From Arenicellales bacterium (GTDB lineage Bacteria > Pseudomonadota > Gammaproteobacteria > Arenicellales > JAHEKD01): a DNA stretch of 64,000 nucleotides. The stretch spans positions 39,585 through 103,584 of the forward strand of contig JANQSD010000008.1 of the NCBI GenBank assembly GCA_028284225.1, read 5' to 3'. This document shows positions 1-9,075 of this stretch, piece by piece (the first letter of the stretch is position 1; each line of letters starts with the position of its first letter). The notes beneath the pieces are model-generated. The model was not told the DNA's origin. It saw nothing but the letters and a program-made list of their open reading frames with translations, and searched no databases. A program made the translations under genes and the position numbers.

Positions 1-128
1 GAACTGTGGGCAAGTGAGTCGCCAAAATATGCCATTCGCCGCCATACAACAAAACAGCCCAAAACACCGACCACCAGTGCTACACCGACACCAGCAATAA
101 TGGCCCGGATGATAAATCCGTCAAACAT
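1..128 (-). CDS. znuB: Zinc ABC transporter permease ZnuB, N-terminal fragment cut by window edge
   Basis: Inner-membrane permease of the high-affinity Zn2+ importer. Reading the minus strand from an ATG at 128 gives 42 residues that start [13 protein letters not shown], run through a hydrophobic segment and end with [19 protein letters not shown]. That [14 protein letters not shown] stretch is the N-terminal signature of ZnuB/ABC-3 permeases. The start overlaps the last 8 bases of znuC, which suggests translational coupling within zur-znuC-znuB. The rest of the gene lies outside the window, so intactness cannot be judged. Confidence 0.9.
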   Translation of the reverse strand, partial: MFDGFIIRAIIAGVGVALVVGVLGCFVVWRRMAYFGDSLAHS

Positions 129-849
129 GATGATCCTCATGGGCATGATCATGAGTATGGTGATAAACAGACATTAGCCTGGCCATATCATTGCCGAATA
201 ACGATATAAACTCCGGATCTTGGGTGACGACTTGTGGCTCGCCGGAACAACAAACATGATGATATAAGCATACGACTTTTTTAGTTGATGACATGACTAA
301 ATGTAAGTCATGAGACACCATTAACACAGCCAGTTTACGCTCAAGATGTATTTTTTCGATTAATTTGTAAAACGCTAATTGCCCGGACACATCTAAATTT
401 TGTGCCGGCTCGTCCAGGATCAGCAATTGAGGCTGGTCTAGTAATGCTCTTGCCAATAATACACGTTGTAATTCTCCCCCCGATAAAACATAAAGCGGTA
501 GACTGAGCAATGAGGCAATCTGGGTTTCATCAATAACGTTAGTCAGCTCATTGGGGTTTGTTGTTTTTCTTAGCTGCAAAAACCGTTTAACCGTAATTGG
601 CATTGTCAGGTCAGCCACCAAACGTTGCGGCAAATACCCGATTTTCAGGTTGGGGCTACAAGCAACAGCTCCAGAGTCAGGCTGATAAAACCCCATCAAA
701 CATTTTAGCAACATGGATTTGCCGGCGCCGTTTGGCCCTATGATGGTAATAAAATCATTTACCCCAACCTCAAGTGAAACATTGCTGAGAATTTGCTTTC
801 GATCACGAATAACCGAAATATTATCGACTTGTATTAAATTATTCATCAA
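121..849 (-). CDS. znuC: Zinc ABC transporter ATP-binding protein ZnuC
   Basis: Cytoplasmic ATPase that powers Zn2+ import through ZnuB with the periplasmic binder ZnuA. The 242-residue protein shows a Walker A motif GPNGAGKS (about residues 39-46), the ABC signature LSGGE, a Walker B LLILDEP and the switch histidine in MVSHDLH. The C-terminus is histidine-rich ([13 protein letters not shown]), common in ZnuC and probably metal-binding. It lies 130 bp downstream of zur and overlaps znuB by 8 bp. The zinc assignment rests on family motifs plus zur and znuA next door. Confidence 0.95.
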   Translation of the reverse strand: MMNNLIQVDNISVIRDRKQILSNVSLEVGVNDFITIIGPNGAGKSMLLKCLMGFYQPDSGAVACSPNLKIGYLPQRLVADLTMPITVKRFLQLRKTTNPNELTNVIDETQIASLLSLPLYVLSGGELQRVLLARALLDQPQLLILDEPAQNLDVSGQLAFYKLIEKIHLERKLAVLMVSHDLHLVMSSTKKVVCLYHHVCCSGEPQVVTQDPEFISLFGNDMARLMSVYHHTHDHAHEDHHV

Positions 850-979
850 CTAGCCCGGATTCAGCCCAAAAATCAAATAGGACAAAACTAATCGCTGGGC
901 CGTTGTAGCTGATCGAGCACTGACATTTTGTTTTAAAGTTTAAACTCATAACATCTTTCCGACTGATGTAATACCCAGG

Positions 980-1435
980 CTAACTGCAGTGCTCGCAGAG
1001 CCCTTCAATTTCCAACGTTATCCGTGAGGGCTTGAAATTATTACTATCCGATGTGTGGTAAATTGCTTTATCAAGCTGCTGATTACAACATTCTTTAACT
1101 TCCTGACATTGGCTGCATATCAAAAAATAACAGGTATGATGTTGTGCGGGATGAGAACAACCCACGTATGCATTTAAACTGTTGAGTTTATGCACCAGGC
1201 CATTTTCGGTAAGAAAGTCAAGACTGCGGTAAACCGTCGGCGGCTTTGCAGCGCTTTTTCTATCGCCAAGTTGCTCAAGAATATCATAGGCTTTGACCGG
1301 ACCATGACCGGCCCAGACTAGCTCAAGCACTTTCCTGCGCAGCTTAGTCAGACGCAAGCCATTCTGCGCGCAAATTGACTCGGCATTTTCAAGTGCAGTG
1401 TTTACACAAACACTATGCGAATGTTGTTCAAACAT
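980..1435 (-). CDS. zur: Zinc uptake regulator Zur (Fur family)
   Basis: Zn2+-responsive Fur-family repressor of zinc uptake genes. The frame opens at 1474, but I place the start at the internal ATG at 1435 (MFEQHSHSVC...) because the upstream 13 codons overlap a perfect Zur box and N-termini of the family begin near here; this gives 151 residues. A winged-helix region (LRLTKLRRKVLELVW; PPTVYRSLDFLTENGLVHK) is followed by the dimerization domain with HHTCYFLICSQCQEVKEC and a terminal LCEHCS, the two CxxC pairs of the structural zinc site. It heads zur-znuCB and is divergent from znuA. The start choice is inference. Confidence 0.92.
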   Translation of the reverse strand: MFEQHSHSVCVNTALENAESICAQNGLRLTKLRRKVLELVWAGHGPVKAYDILEQLGDRKSAAKPPTVYRSLDFLTENGLVHKLNSLNAYVGCSHPAQHHTCYFLICSQCQEVKECCNQQLDKAIYHTSDSNNFKPSRITLEIEGLCEHCS

Positions 1436-1459
1436 CTTGATTTTCTGATTAAAAGCTAC

Positions 1460-1472
1460 GTTATAATATAAC
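1460..1472. promoter_or_regulatory. Zur operator between zur and znuA
   Basis: The 13-mer GTTATAATATAAC fits the dyad GTTATANTATAAC at the core of gammaproteobacterial Zur boxes. It lies between the divergent zur-znuCB and znuA genes, 36 bp before the znuA start and 24 bp before the preferred zur start, so one bound repressor could silence both transcripts, including autoregulation of zur. Confidence 0.85.
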
Positions 1473-1508
1473 ATTATTCGATAAGAACATCACTCAATTC
1501 AACAGGCT

Positions 1509-2402
1509 ATGAAACACCTCACCATATTTATTTTAGGCTTGGCTTTTTCGATGACCAGCCCGGCCCAAAACATTGTAGTAACAATTAAACCCTTGCATTC
1601 TATTGTGCAAAATATCCTGGGAGATGATCTAAAGGCAGAACTGGTAATAGACAATAATGCGTCACCTCATGATTACCAGTTAAAGCCTTCTGATCTTAAA
1701 CTGATTAACAGCGCCGATATTGTGTTCTTTATCGATGAATCACTAGAATCATTTATGGGGAAAATATACGAAGGTGCTAATAAGGATGAAAAATTCATAC
1801 CCGTGCTTCGTCAGGAGGGTCTAAATCTTTTACCCCCGCGTTCTGAGGAACACAATCATAACCATAATCATGGCCACAATGCAGTTGATGCTCATATCTG
1901 GCTTGATGTAGACAACGCAGTTGCGATTGCAAACATAACCAAAAATAATTTAACGCAGATATATCCTGAAAGTGGTGAACTTTTCGAAGCTAATTATTTA
2001 AGAACCAGGGAAAAACTCAAGCAACTTGATTCATATTTAAAATCACAGCTTGAGCCCTTGCAAACCCTAGCTTTCATTACCCAGCATGATGCTTATCAAT
2101 ACTTCGACAAGCGTTACAAGCTTAACTACATCAGGGCGCTTGCACTAAATGCCTCGATCCCGGCGTCTCTAAAGCTACCGCAGGTTATGCGTAAAAACAT
2201 TGAAACTAATGATGTAAAGTGTATTTTTAGCGAACCTCAGTATTCGAATCGAATAGCTAAAGCAATCGCAGCAGACACAAATATCAATATAGGGCAGTTA
2301 GACCCTATCGGACAAAATTTAGTCCCGGGAAAAGCGTTGTATTTCGACCTTTTAACTGATCTTGCAGATAATTTTCAAGAATGTCTAACACAAGCATCTT
2401 GA
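1509..2402 (+). CDS. znuA: Periplasmic zinc-binding protein ZnuA
   Basis: Substrate-binding protein of the ZnuABC importer (cluster A-I, SCA family). The 297-residue product begins with a cleavable signal peptide (MKHLTIFILGLAFSMTSPAQ). Likely metal-ligand segments are PHDYQLKPSD, the AHIWLD histidine and QHDAYQYF, and near residues 116-124 there is a histidine-rich loop (HNHNHNHGH) typical of ZnuA rather than Mn-specific homologues. It is transcribed alone, divergently from zur-znuCB, with the Zur box directly upstream. Confidence 0.95.
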   Translation: MKHLTIFILGLAFSMTSPAQNIVVTIKPLHSIVQNILGDDLKAELVIDNNASPHDYQLKPSDLKLINSADIVFFIDESLESFMGKIYEGANKDEKFIPVLRQEGLNLLPPRSEEHNHNHNHGHNAVDAHIWLDVDNAVAIANITKNNLTQIYPESGELFEANYLRTREKLKQLDSYLKSQLEPLQTLAFITQHDAYQYFDKRYKLNYIRALALNASIPASLKLPQVMRKNIETNDVKCIFSEPQYSNRIAKAIAADTNINIGQLDPIGQNLVPGKALYFDLLTDLADNFQECLTQAS

Positions 2403-2459
2403 TTTAATGGCAAAGATGCCTATCATCATGATCACAAAGCCACCAACCCGAACATTGAC

Positions 2460-2933
2460 ATGCTGGAAATTGAGCGCAAATTCTTAGTAAAAAATAATTC
2501 CTGGAAACAGCACATTAAGTCCAGTGAACCGATTATTCAGGGTTATCTGGCTTCCTCGTCGACCAATGGCATCACTGTGAGAATAAGAGTAACAGGGCAA
2601 CATGGTTATTTAACCTTCAAGGGTCCTAGAGTGGGTATCTCAAGAACTGAATACGAATATCAAGTACCTATTAATGACGCCAAATCGATTTTACTTGAAT
2701 CACAAGCACCAACTGTAAAAAAAGTCAGACATATTGTCGAACATGACGGCGATGAATGGGAGATTGATGTCTATAAAGGCAATAATAAAGGTTTGACTAC
2801 CGCCGAAATCGAGTTGAAATCCGAGGAACAGGAATTCAAACTTCCCAAATGGATTAAAGAAGAAGTCACCGGAGAATATAAATATCGTAATTCCCGATTG
2901 GCACTTAACCCGTATACAACCTGGGATAAATAA
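2460..2933 (+). CDS. CYTH-domain protein, probable inorganic triphosphatase
   Basis: Single-domain CYTH (triphosphate tunnel) protein of 157 residues. It opens with the defining MLEIERKFLV, an ExExK motif, followed by RIRV, YLTFKG and the acidic and basic strand residues lining the tunnel (WEIDVY, AEIEL). The size and the N-terminal motif match the short bacterial CYTH enzymes such as the Nitrosomonas europaea tripolyphosphatase. The TAA stop overlaps the ATG of the following sulfurtransferase by one base, implying coupled translation. The exact substrate is inferred; adenylate cyclase activity (class IV) is less likely at this length. Confidence 0.85.
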   Translation: MLEIERKFLVKNNSWKQHIKSSEPIIQGYLASSSTNGITVRIRVTGQHGYLTFKGPRVGISRTEYEYQVPINDAKSILLESQAPTVKKVRHIVEHDGDEWEIDVYKGNNKGLTTAEIELKSEEQEFKLPKWIKEEVTGEYKYRNSRLALNPYTTWDK

Positions 2934-3748
2934 TGAACGAGCACCTTCTTATTGAAGCGACTGAACTTGACGAGTTTCTGAGAACGTCAACTCATCCACT
3001 GCTGGTTGATGTGACTACAGTTGAATCCTATGTCAAGCATCATATACCTGGCGCAATCTTTTTTGACTATAAGCTCCTTGTCAGCGGCATTGCGCCCTCC
3101 CCTGGAACTTTGCCTGAGATTGCCAATCTTGCCCAGTCACTGGCTGCTGCGGGAATAAACAAACAAAAGACGATCATTGCTTATGATGATGAAGGTGGCG
3201 GCAAAGCATCACGATTACTCTGGACACTGGATATTCTGGGATTTGAAAAAATCTTTTTGATTAATGGTGGTTTACATGCCTGGGCACAGGCCGGATTAGG
3301 TTTGGAATCAAATCCTAACGCAGCACAAGCAACTGAAGTAGAGCTACTGCAATATGACCTGAATAAAGTTGCCGACAAAGACTTTATTCTGAATAATCTT
3401 GAAAGCAATGAGATTGTAATCTGGGATGCTCGCAGCAGTGAAGAATACAGTGGCTTAAAACCAAGAGCCGCACGAAATGGTCACATACCCGGTGCAGTCA
3501 ATCTGAACTGGCTGGATACAATAGATAGGCAAAACGGGTTACGTTATTTACCCAAGACGGAATTAGTTAACTTGCTTAACAGCAAAGGCATTACAGCTGA
3601 TAAAACCATCATTACACATTGTCAAACTCATCACCGTTCTGCACACAGTGCTATATTGTTAAAATACTTAGGCTATGAAAAGGTAAAAGCCTATCCAGGC
3701 TCTTGGTCAGAATGGGGAAATGCCGACGATACACCGATAGAACAATAA
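2933..3748 (+). CDS. Two-domain rhodanese-type sulfurtransferase
   Basis: Transfers sulfane sulfur via a cysteine persulfide, as thiosulfate or 3-mercaptopyruvate sulfurtransferases do. The 271 residues form two rhodanese folds: an inactive N-terminal one (LVDVTTVESYVKHHIPGA...) and a C-terminal one with VIWDARSSEEYSG, a GHIPGAVNL strand and the loop HCQTHHRSAHS carrying the presumed catalytic Cys. The loop CQTHHRS differs from the CGSGVTA of mercaptopyruvate sulfurtransferase, so the donor is uncertain. It overlaps the CYTH gene by one base. No signal peptide is seen, so it is cytoplasmic. Confidence 0.88.
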   Translation: MNEHLLIEATELDEFLRTSTHPLLVDVTTVESYVKHHIPGAIFFDYKLLVSGIAPSPGTLPEIANLAQSLAAAGINKQKTIIAYDDEGGGKASRLLWTLDILGFEKIFLINGGLHAWAQAGLGLESNPNAAQATEVELLQYDLNKVADKDFILNNLESNEIVIWDARSSEEYSGLKPRAARNGHIPGAVNLNWLDTIDRQNGLRYLPKTELVNLLNSKGITADKTIITHCQTHHRSAHSAILLKYLGYEKVKAYPGSWSEWGNADDTPIEQ

Positions 3749-3773
3749 TTCTAACTCTAATCTGGGAGTCGAT

Positions 3774-4940
3774 ATGAAAATAGTTCATATCGATATGGAT
3801 GCTTTCTATGCTTCAGTTGAGGAACTGGACAACCCTGAAATAAAAGACAAACCTGTAATTGTTGGCGGACCAACTCAAATGCGAGGGGTTGTTTCGGCAG
3901 CAAATTATCATGCACGCGAGTTTGGTGTGCGAAGTGCTATGCCAATGGCAACGGCGACACGTCTTTGCCCGCAGGCCGTCATCATAACGCCCAGGCATAA
4001 GCGCTATATTGAGATTTCAAGGAAAATCAGAGCTATCTTTTTTCGCTACACCCCATTGGTCCAGCCCCTCTCATTGGATGAAGCATTTTTGGATTTAAAT
4101 GACAGCGTTAAATTATTTGGTCCGGTTGTTGATGTAGCGCGCCAGATCAAATCAGACATTTATAATGAGCTAAAATTGACAGCATCAGTTGGCATCGCGC
4201 CGAACAAATTCTTAGCCAAATTAGCCAGTGACGCTGATAAACCTGATGGTTTTGTCATCGTAGAGAAATCAGCAGTTCGGCAGTTTCTTGACCCTATGCC
4301 AATTACACAGCTTTGGGGAGTCGGAAAATCCAGTGCCAAAAAGCTTAAGCGCAACGCTATTTTTACTGTTGCACATCTGCGCGAAAAAAGTCTTGAACAA
4401 CTGCAAGCTATGTTTGGTGAATTACAGGCTCAACATTTATGGAACTTGGCCAGAGGCATAGACAACAGGCAAATAGTCATTCATTCCCAGGCTAAATCTA
4501 TCTCAAGGGAAACCACTTTCCCGAATGACCTTACCGATCTGACCAAATTAAAAAGCTATTTTGTGATATTGACAGAAGATGTCTGTGAACAAATGCGATC
4601 TGAGTTTTTGATGGCCAAAACAATACAGATTAAATTTCGCCGTAACGATTTTAAAACCTTCACACGTTCATTGTCATTACCACAATATACTGATTCGACA
4701 AAAGCGGTCTTAGAAGCTGTGAATAACTTAATTGACAACCATATCAGTGATAGTGTGTTACCTCTGAGATTGATTGGAGTGGGTTTGAGTAATTTCGAAA
4801 ATAAACTAACAACACAAAACGACTTATTCGAAAGTGCTCATAATCCGATAGATACCTTGTCAGATAAGATCAATCAAAAATTCGGAAGTTTTGCGCTTTA
4901 TAGGGCCAAGGGGATTATGAAAAAAGACAAATCGAATTGA
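3774..4940 (+). CDS. dinB: DNA polymerase IV (Y family)
   Basis: Error-prone translesion polymerase, 388 residues. Catalytic motifs are clear: HIDMDAFYASVEE at the N-terminus, the steric region with YHAREFGVRSAMPM, and SLDEAFLD with its paired acidic residues near position 103. The little-finger domain follows (LSRETTFPNDL-type region written here as ISRETTFPNDL). The ATG at 3774 has a good upstream GGGAG. A second, distinct Y-family polymerase lies at 49971-51209. No LexA box was recognised upstream by eye. Confidence 0.95.
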   Translation: MKIVHIDMDAFYASVEELDNPEIKDKPVIVGGPTQMRGVVSAANYHAREFGVRSAMPMATATRLCPQAVIITPRHKRYIEISRKIRAIFFRYTPLVQPLSLDEAFLDLNDSVKLFGPVVDVARQIKSDIYNELKLTASVGIAPNKFLAKLASDADKPDGFVIVEKSAVRQFLDPMPITQLWGVGKSSAKKLKRNAIFTVAHLREKSLEQLQAMFGELQAQHLWNLARGIDNRQIVIHSQAKSISRETTFPNDLTDLTKLKSYFVILTEDVCEQMRSEFLMAKTIQIKFRRNDFKTFTRSLSLPQYTDSTKAVLEAVNNLIDNHISDSVLPLRLIGVGLSNFENKLTTQNDLFESAHNPIDTLSDKINQKFGSFALYRAKGIMKKDKSN

Positions 4941-4984
4941 ACAGCCACTATAATTGGTAGCATGATTAATACAAACTATAAATT

Positions 4985-5188
4985 ATGATTAAGAAAGCTG
5001 AAAAATCTGCCGAACTATGGAAACAGCAACTGACTGACGAACAGTTTTATATCACCCGGCAAAAAGGCACTGAGCGCCCTTTTAGCGGAAAATTTAATAA
5101 CCATTTCGACAACGGCCCTCAACCCACTAGGTTAAGATATGGCGTTAATTCCGCATCACTGAATTTCGAACCTAAGCAAGAAAATTAA
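4985..5188 (+). pseudogene. msrB: Internally deleted msrB relic (methionine-R-sulfoxide reductase)
   Basis: A 67-codon frame joins the two ends of MsrB without its middle. The first half (WKQQLTDEQFYITRQKGTER) matches the MsrB N-terminus; then after HFDNG it jumps to PQPTRLRYGVNSASLNFEP, which matches the family C-terminus (D-G-P-x-P-T-G-x-R-Y-C-x-N-S-A-S-L). Missing are both zinc CxxC pairs and the whole GWPSF core, about 75 residues, and the catalytic Cys of RYC is Gly (codon GGC). The reading frame stays open, so the deletion was in frame. No convincing ribosome binding site precedes it. It cannot be a reductase; whether it is expressed is unknown. Confidence 0.8.
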
Positions 5189-5206
5189 AACTAGCTCTTA
5201 CGACAT

Positions 5207-6496
5207 ATGTTCAAATTATTGATGTCGTTACGGTTTGGTCCGTATTTTTTAACGCAGTTTTTAGGCGCATTTAATGATAATCTTTATAAAAATGCCTTAA
5301 TTATTTTAATCACCTATACACTCGCGGCAAAAGCCGGCCTTAATACTGACACCATGGTCAACCTCAGTGCCGGATTGTTCATACTTCCCTATTTTTTGTT
5401 TTCGGCATTTGCGGGTCAGTTAGCGGATAAAATGGAAAAATCCCGATATATCAGAATCATCAAGCTGGCTGAAATCATCTTTATGTGTGTGGGAGCGGTT
5501 GCCTTTCTTACCGGCAATCTCTACCTATTGCTATTTATATTATTTTGCATGGGCGCCCAATCCAGTTTCTTTGGGCCGGTTAAATACGGCATACTGCCCC
5601 AACATCTAAGCAAGCAAGAGCTGGTTAATGGAAATGGCCTTGTGGAAATGGGAACGTTTCTGGCGATTTTGTTAGGCACCATCGCAGGCGGGTTGATGAT
5701 AGGCTTTGATGATGGTGCATTATGGGTATCCATTGCCGTTATATTTTTTGCACTACTGGGCTGGTTGATCAGCACAAAAATTCCCCTCGCCCCTGCTGTT
5801 GACCCTAACCTTAAACTCAACTATAACTTGTTGGCCGAATCATTCAAGATCATCAAACACATCTACAGTTACCGATACATTTTCGGCGCTATATTGGGCA
5901 TTTCCTGGTTTTGGTTTTATGGTGCAGTGATCCTGGCTCAATTCCCTGCCTATACCAAGAATTATTTATCCTCAAATGAAGAAGTGGTGACACTACTGCT
6001 GGCTATATTCTCGCTGGGTATCGGATTAGGGTCGATTTTCTGTGGCTATTATTCTAAGCATACAATTAAGCGCAGCTTGACATTGTTACCACTGGGCGCG
6101 TTGGGCCTGACAATATTCGGATTCATCGTTGCCTGGCTTGAGCCTACAGTGATTGAGAATACACTCATGGATTTCAGTCAATTCATCACTTACAAGAAAA
6201 ATTTATTAATAGTAGCAGCATTGGGTGCACTATCATTTTGTGGTGGGCTTTATATCGTACCGTTGTATACTTTCATTCAGCACTATGCGCCAGAGAATTT
6301 TCGCTCACGGGTTATTGCAGGCAATAATATTTTGAATGCATTGTTTATGGTCATTGCAGCTGTATTCGCTATTGTGTTCTTAATTTCAGGGCGAACCATA
6401 CTCGAACTATTTGCCTGCCTGGCGCTAATGAACATTGCAGTTTTTATTTTCAGCACCATTTTTGTATTGAAATTTAAATCACAGAAAACGGTTTAG
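5207..6496 (+). CDS. MFS transporter, LplT-like (lysophospholipid flippase family)
   Basis: A 429-residue inner-membrane protein with about 12 hydrophobic segments. The N-terminus (LRFGPYFLTQFLGAFNDNLYKNALIILI) and the segment SSFFGPVKYGILPQHL are characteristic of the LplT branch of the major facilitator superfamily, also found as the transporter part of Aas-type fusion proteins. LplT flips lysophospholipids inward for re-acylation. Here no acyltransferase domain is fused or adjacent, so the acyl-transfer partner would have to be encoded elsewhere. It is followed after 6 bp by the MscS-family gene, suggesting cotranscription of two membrane-stress functions. Confidence 0.8.
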   Translation: MFKLLMSLRFGPYFLTQFLGAFNDNLYKNALIILITYTLAAKAGLNTDTMVNLSAGLFILPYFLFSAFAGQLADKMEKSRYIRIIKLAEIIFMCVGAVAFLTGNLYLLLFILFCMGAQSSFFGPVKYGILPQHLSKQELVNGNGLVEMGTFLAILLGTIAGGLMIGFDDGALWVSIAVIFFALLGWLISTKIPLAPAVDPNLKLNYNLLAESFKIIKHIYSYRYIFGAILGISWFWFYGAVILAQFPAYTKNYLSSNEEVVTLLLAIFSLGIGLGSIFCGYYSKHTIKRSLTLLPLGALGLTIFGFIVAWLEPTVIENTLMDFSQFITYKKNLLIVAALGALSFCGGLYIVPLYTFIQHYAPENFRSRVIAGNNILNALFMVIAAVFAIVFLISGRTILELFACLALMNIAVFIFSTIFVLKFKSQKTV

Positions 6497-6502
6497 ACAT
6501 TA

Positions 6503-8968
6503 ATGATCAGAATATTCAACAAAATACTGGTTTTAGTCATTCAGACATTGCTTGTCTATAATCTTTTTTATGCAAATATAACCCTTGCCCAGGAGCAACA
6601 GCCTACAGCAGGAAACTTATTGCTTGAGGCAACCAAAGAACAATATAAGCTTGATAATGAAATCCGGGCGGATAGCTGGAGCAAAGTCCAGGAACAATGG
6701 GCAACGACTCTGGCGGAAATCGAACAATTTATTAATAGTGATTCACGTCATAGCCAGGACGATATTAACCATTCACTTGATGACATTGACCGATTAATTG
6801 ATCAGGCCAGGGATTCAATTAAGGCGGCCAAAGATTCACTGCGCACGAATAATTTGCTACTGGAAGGACTCGGTAAAACACCGATTTCCGGTCAAGAGCC
6901 GGAAAATTTAACAGTAACCCGCAATCAATTGAGCCATATTAAATCGTTTTATGAGAATCAGATTGAAAAATTAAACCAATTAGTGATCAATGCTGAGAAT
7001 CTTAAAATCGCTCTTTCTCAACTTAGGCGGACTGAGTTTACTGAAATAATGAAAACCAGGGTTGCATTGCCCTTTCTACCTTCGACCATTGCTACCGCAA
7101 TTAAAACCATTACAAGCCGTACAGCTGGCTTTGTACTCTCCTCAAGACAGTGGGCGAAAGAACATTCGCGCTCAACTGAGCTTTGGACCACCCGAATCTC
7201 TATTCTTGTCGCAGTAGTACTGGCCTATTTTTTAGGTAAATTGATTAGCCGCCGATTTGGCCGCAACCCAGAGATTGAACATCCTTCACAATCAAGAAAA
7301 TTATCGGCGGCCATCGCAGAAGGAGTAGCCACTGGCATTATTCCGATCACAATTATCTGTATTCTCTATGCGTTGTTGAATTCTGTTTATTCAATCGACT
7401 CGGAAAAGTTCCATAACGTGGTCAACACCATTTTGATCCATTTACTGATACTGTCAGTCGCAGTGACTCTTTGTATTGCAATATTATCGCCTAAATATCC
7501 AATCTGGAGATTAACCTCGCTCAGCGCCAGAACCTCATCCAGAGTTGGTAAGGGGCTAATCTTTCTTATATTCGTCGTGATTTTGGACAGTTTATTCTTC
7601 CGTTTCTTGAATATTGTACCTGAGACGGCGCTCAATTTTGATGAAACCGAAAGCCGAACTACATCGTTTGTCAGCACCATATTCAATATCCTAAAGGCTT
7701 CGGCACTTGTTTATATTTGCCGCCCATCAGTGTGGCAAAATGACAACCAGGTTAGAATCGAAGAAGAACAAACAGCAATGGATACTATTTGGTCGGTCAT
7801 CCGAATAGTAATTATTTTGCTTGCCATGGGCAGTATTATTGCCTCGCTGATGGGACATGTTTATCTAGGGCAATACATTACTTTTGGCATATTTATTACC
7901 ATTATATTACTCGGAGTAGGGTTTTTAATTCGAGAAGCCGCGCATGAATTGATTGGTTTTATTGTAAAACAGAAATGGCTGCGTCAGACCTTTGGCTTTA
8001 GGATAGTGACGTTGCAAAGCATTAAATTTTGGGCTGAGTTTATTATCGATCCAATCATTTTCGGCGCCGCCTTTCTCGTCATTATGCCTTTCTGGGGCGT
8101 TCCGGTTGAGAAATTACTGCAAATTGTCAAAACCGCATTTGAAGGCTTTAATATTGGTGAGCTGCGAATTTCACTGAAAGGCATTTTGCTCTCGATTGTC
8201 GTATTTTTTATTTTAATGCGATTGACGAAGTTCATTCAGAAATTCATAAAACAAAATCTTTTCCCAAAATCCTCGCAAACACGAGCTCAACAACACAACA
8301 CACTGACCATTATTAATTACCTGGGTGTCATTATTGCGCTAAGTGCAGCCGTAGCGGCGCTGGGGATTGATTTTCAAACCATAGCGGTTATCTTGGGTGC
8401 CTTATCGGTAGGTATTGGTTTTGGTCTGCGTAACGTTGTCAGTAACTTTGTTTCCGGATTGCTGTTATTAGTCGAAAAACCAATCAAGGTCGGTGACTGG
8501 ATACAAATCGGTCAACATGAGGGTTTTGTCAAGGATTTAAAATTTAGGTCAACCGAACTGGAAACGTTCCAACAAGCCTCGGTCATCATTCCAAACGCCG
8601 ATTTGATTTCGCAACCGGTGGTTAATATGACCTTTGCCGATGAAAAAGGACGTATAGAAGTTCCTGTTTCGGTGGCTTACCACAGTGACCCCAGGCAAGT
8701 GCATGATTTACTCATCGACATTGCCAAGCAACATCCACAAACGCTCGATGACCCCGAACCGTTTGTCGTGTTCATGAATTTTGGTGAAAGTTCATTAGAC
8801 TTTGAATTGCGAGCATTCACCAATGAGGTTATCAGCAAAGTCATCATCGCAAGTGACATACGCTTCGAAATCGAAAAAACATTAAATGAAAAAGGTATCG
8901 AAATTCCGTTCCCGCAACGAGTCGTACATTTCAAAGACGAGGCCAAAGAAACCAAACAATCCGATTAA
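6503..8968 (+). CDS. Large MscS-family mechanosensitive channel with periplasmic N-terminal domain
   Basis: An 821-residue channel much longer than E. coli MscS (286 aa) and similar in layout to YbiO/YjeP-type proteins. After a signal-like segment (to about residue 29) there is a helical periplasmic region rich in Leu/Gln/Asn (about 30-220, DUF3772-like), then many membrane segments. The conserved pore helix and beta domain lie near the C-terminus: GIGFGLRNVVSNFVSGLLLLVEKPIKVGDWI, then VKDLKFRSTELETFQQASVIIPNADLIS. It likely protects against hypo-osmotic shock. The function of the periplasmic extension is not evident. Confidence 0.9.
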   Translation: MIRIFNKILVLVIQTLLVYNLFYANITLAQEQQPTAGNLLLEATKEQYKLDNEIRADSWSKVQEQWATTLAEIEQFINSDSRHSQDDINHSLDDIDRLIDQARDSIKAAKDSLRTNNLLLEGLGKTPISGQEPENLTVTRNQLSHIKSFYENQIEKLNQLVINAENLKIALSQLRRTEFTEIMKTRVALPFLPSTIATAIKTITSRTAGFVLSSRQWAKEHSRSTELWTTRISILVAVVLAYFLGKLISRRFGRNPEIEHPSQSRKLSAAIAEGVATGIIPITIICILYALLNSVYSIDSEKFHNVVNTILIHLLILSVAVTLCIAILSPKYPIWRLTSLSARTSSRVGKGLIFLIFVVILDSLFFRFLNIVPETALNFDETESRTTSFVSTIFNILKASALVYICRPSVWQNDNQVRIEEEQTAMDTIWSVIRIVIILLAMGSIIASLMGHVYLGQYITFGIFITIILLGVGFLIREAAHELIGFIVKQKWLRQTFGFRIVTLQSIKFWAEFIIDPIIFGAAFLVIMPFWGVPVEKLLQIVKTAFEGFNIGELRISLKGILLSIVVFFILMRLTKFIQKFIKQNLFPKSSQTRAQQHNTLTIINYLGVIIALSAAVAALGIDFQTIAVILGALSVGIGFGLRNVVSNFVSGLLLLVEKPIKVGDWIQIGQHEGFVKDLKFRSTELETFQQASVIIPNADLISQPVVNMTFADEKGRIEVPVSVAYHSDPRQVHDLLIDIAKQHPQTLDDPEPFVVFMNFGESSLDFELRAFTNEVISKVIIASDIRFEIEKTLNEKGIEIPFPQRVVHFKDEAKETKQSD

Positions 8969-9075
8969 TATTTATGAACCGAGGGTCGAGTATGCACTCA
9001 ACAGCAGCAATACAATTGAGGTTGTATAACAATGTTAATTCACATCTACCTCATTGCTATGCTGAGGCAGCTTAA

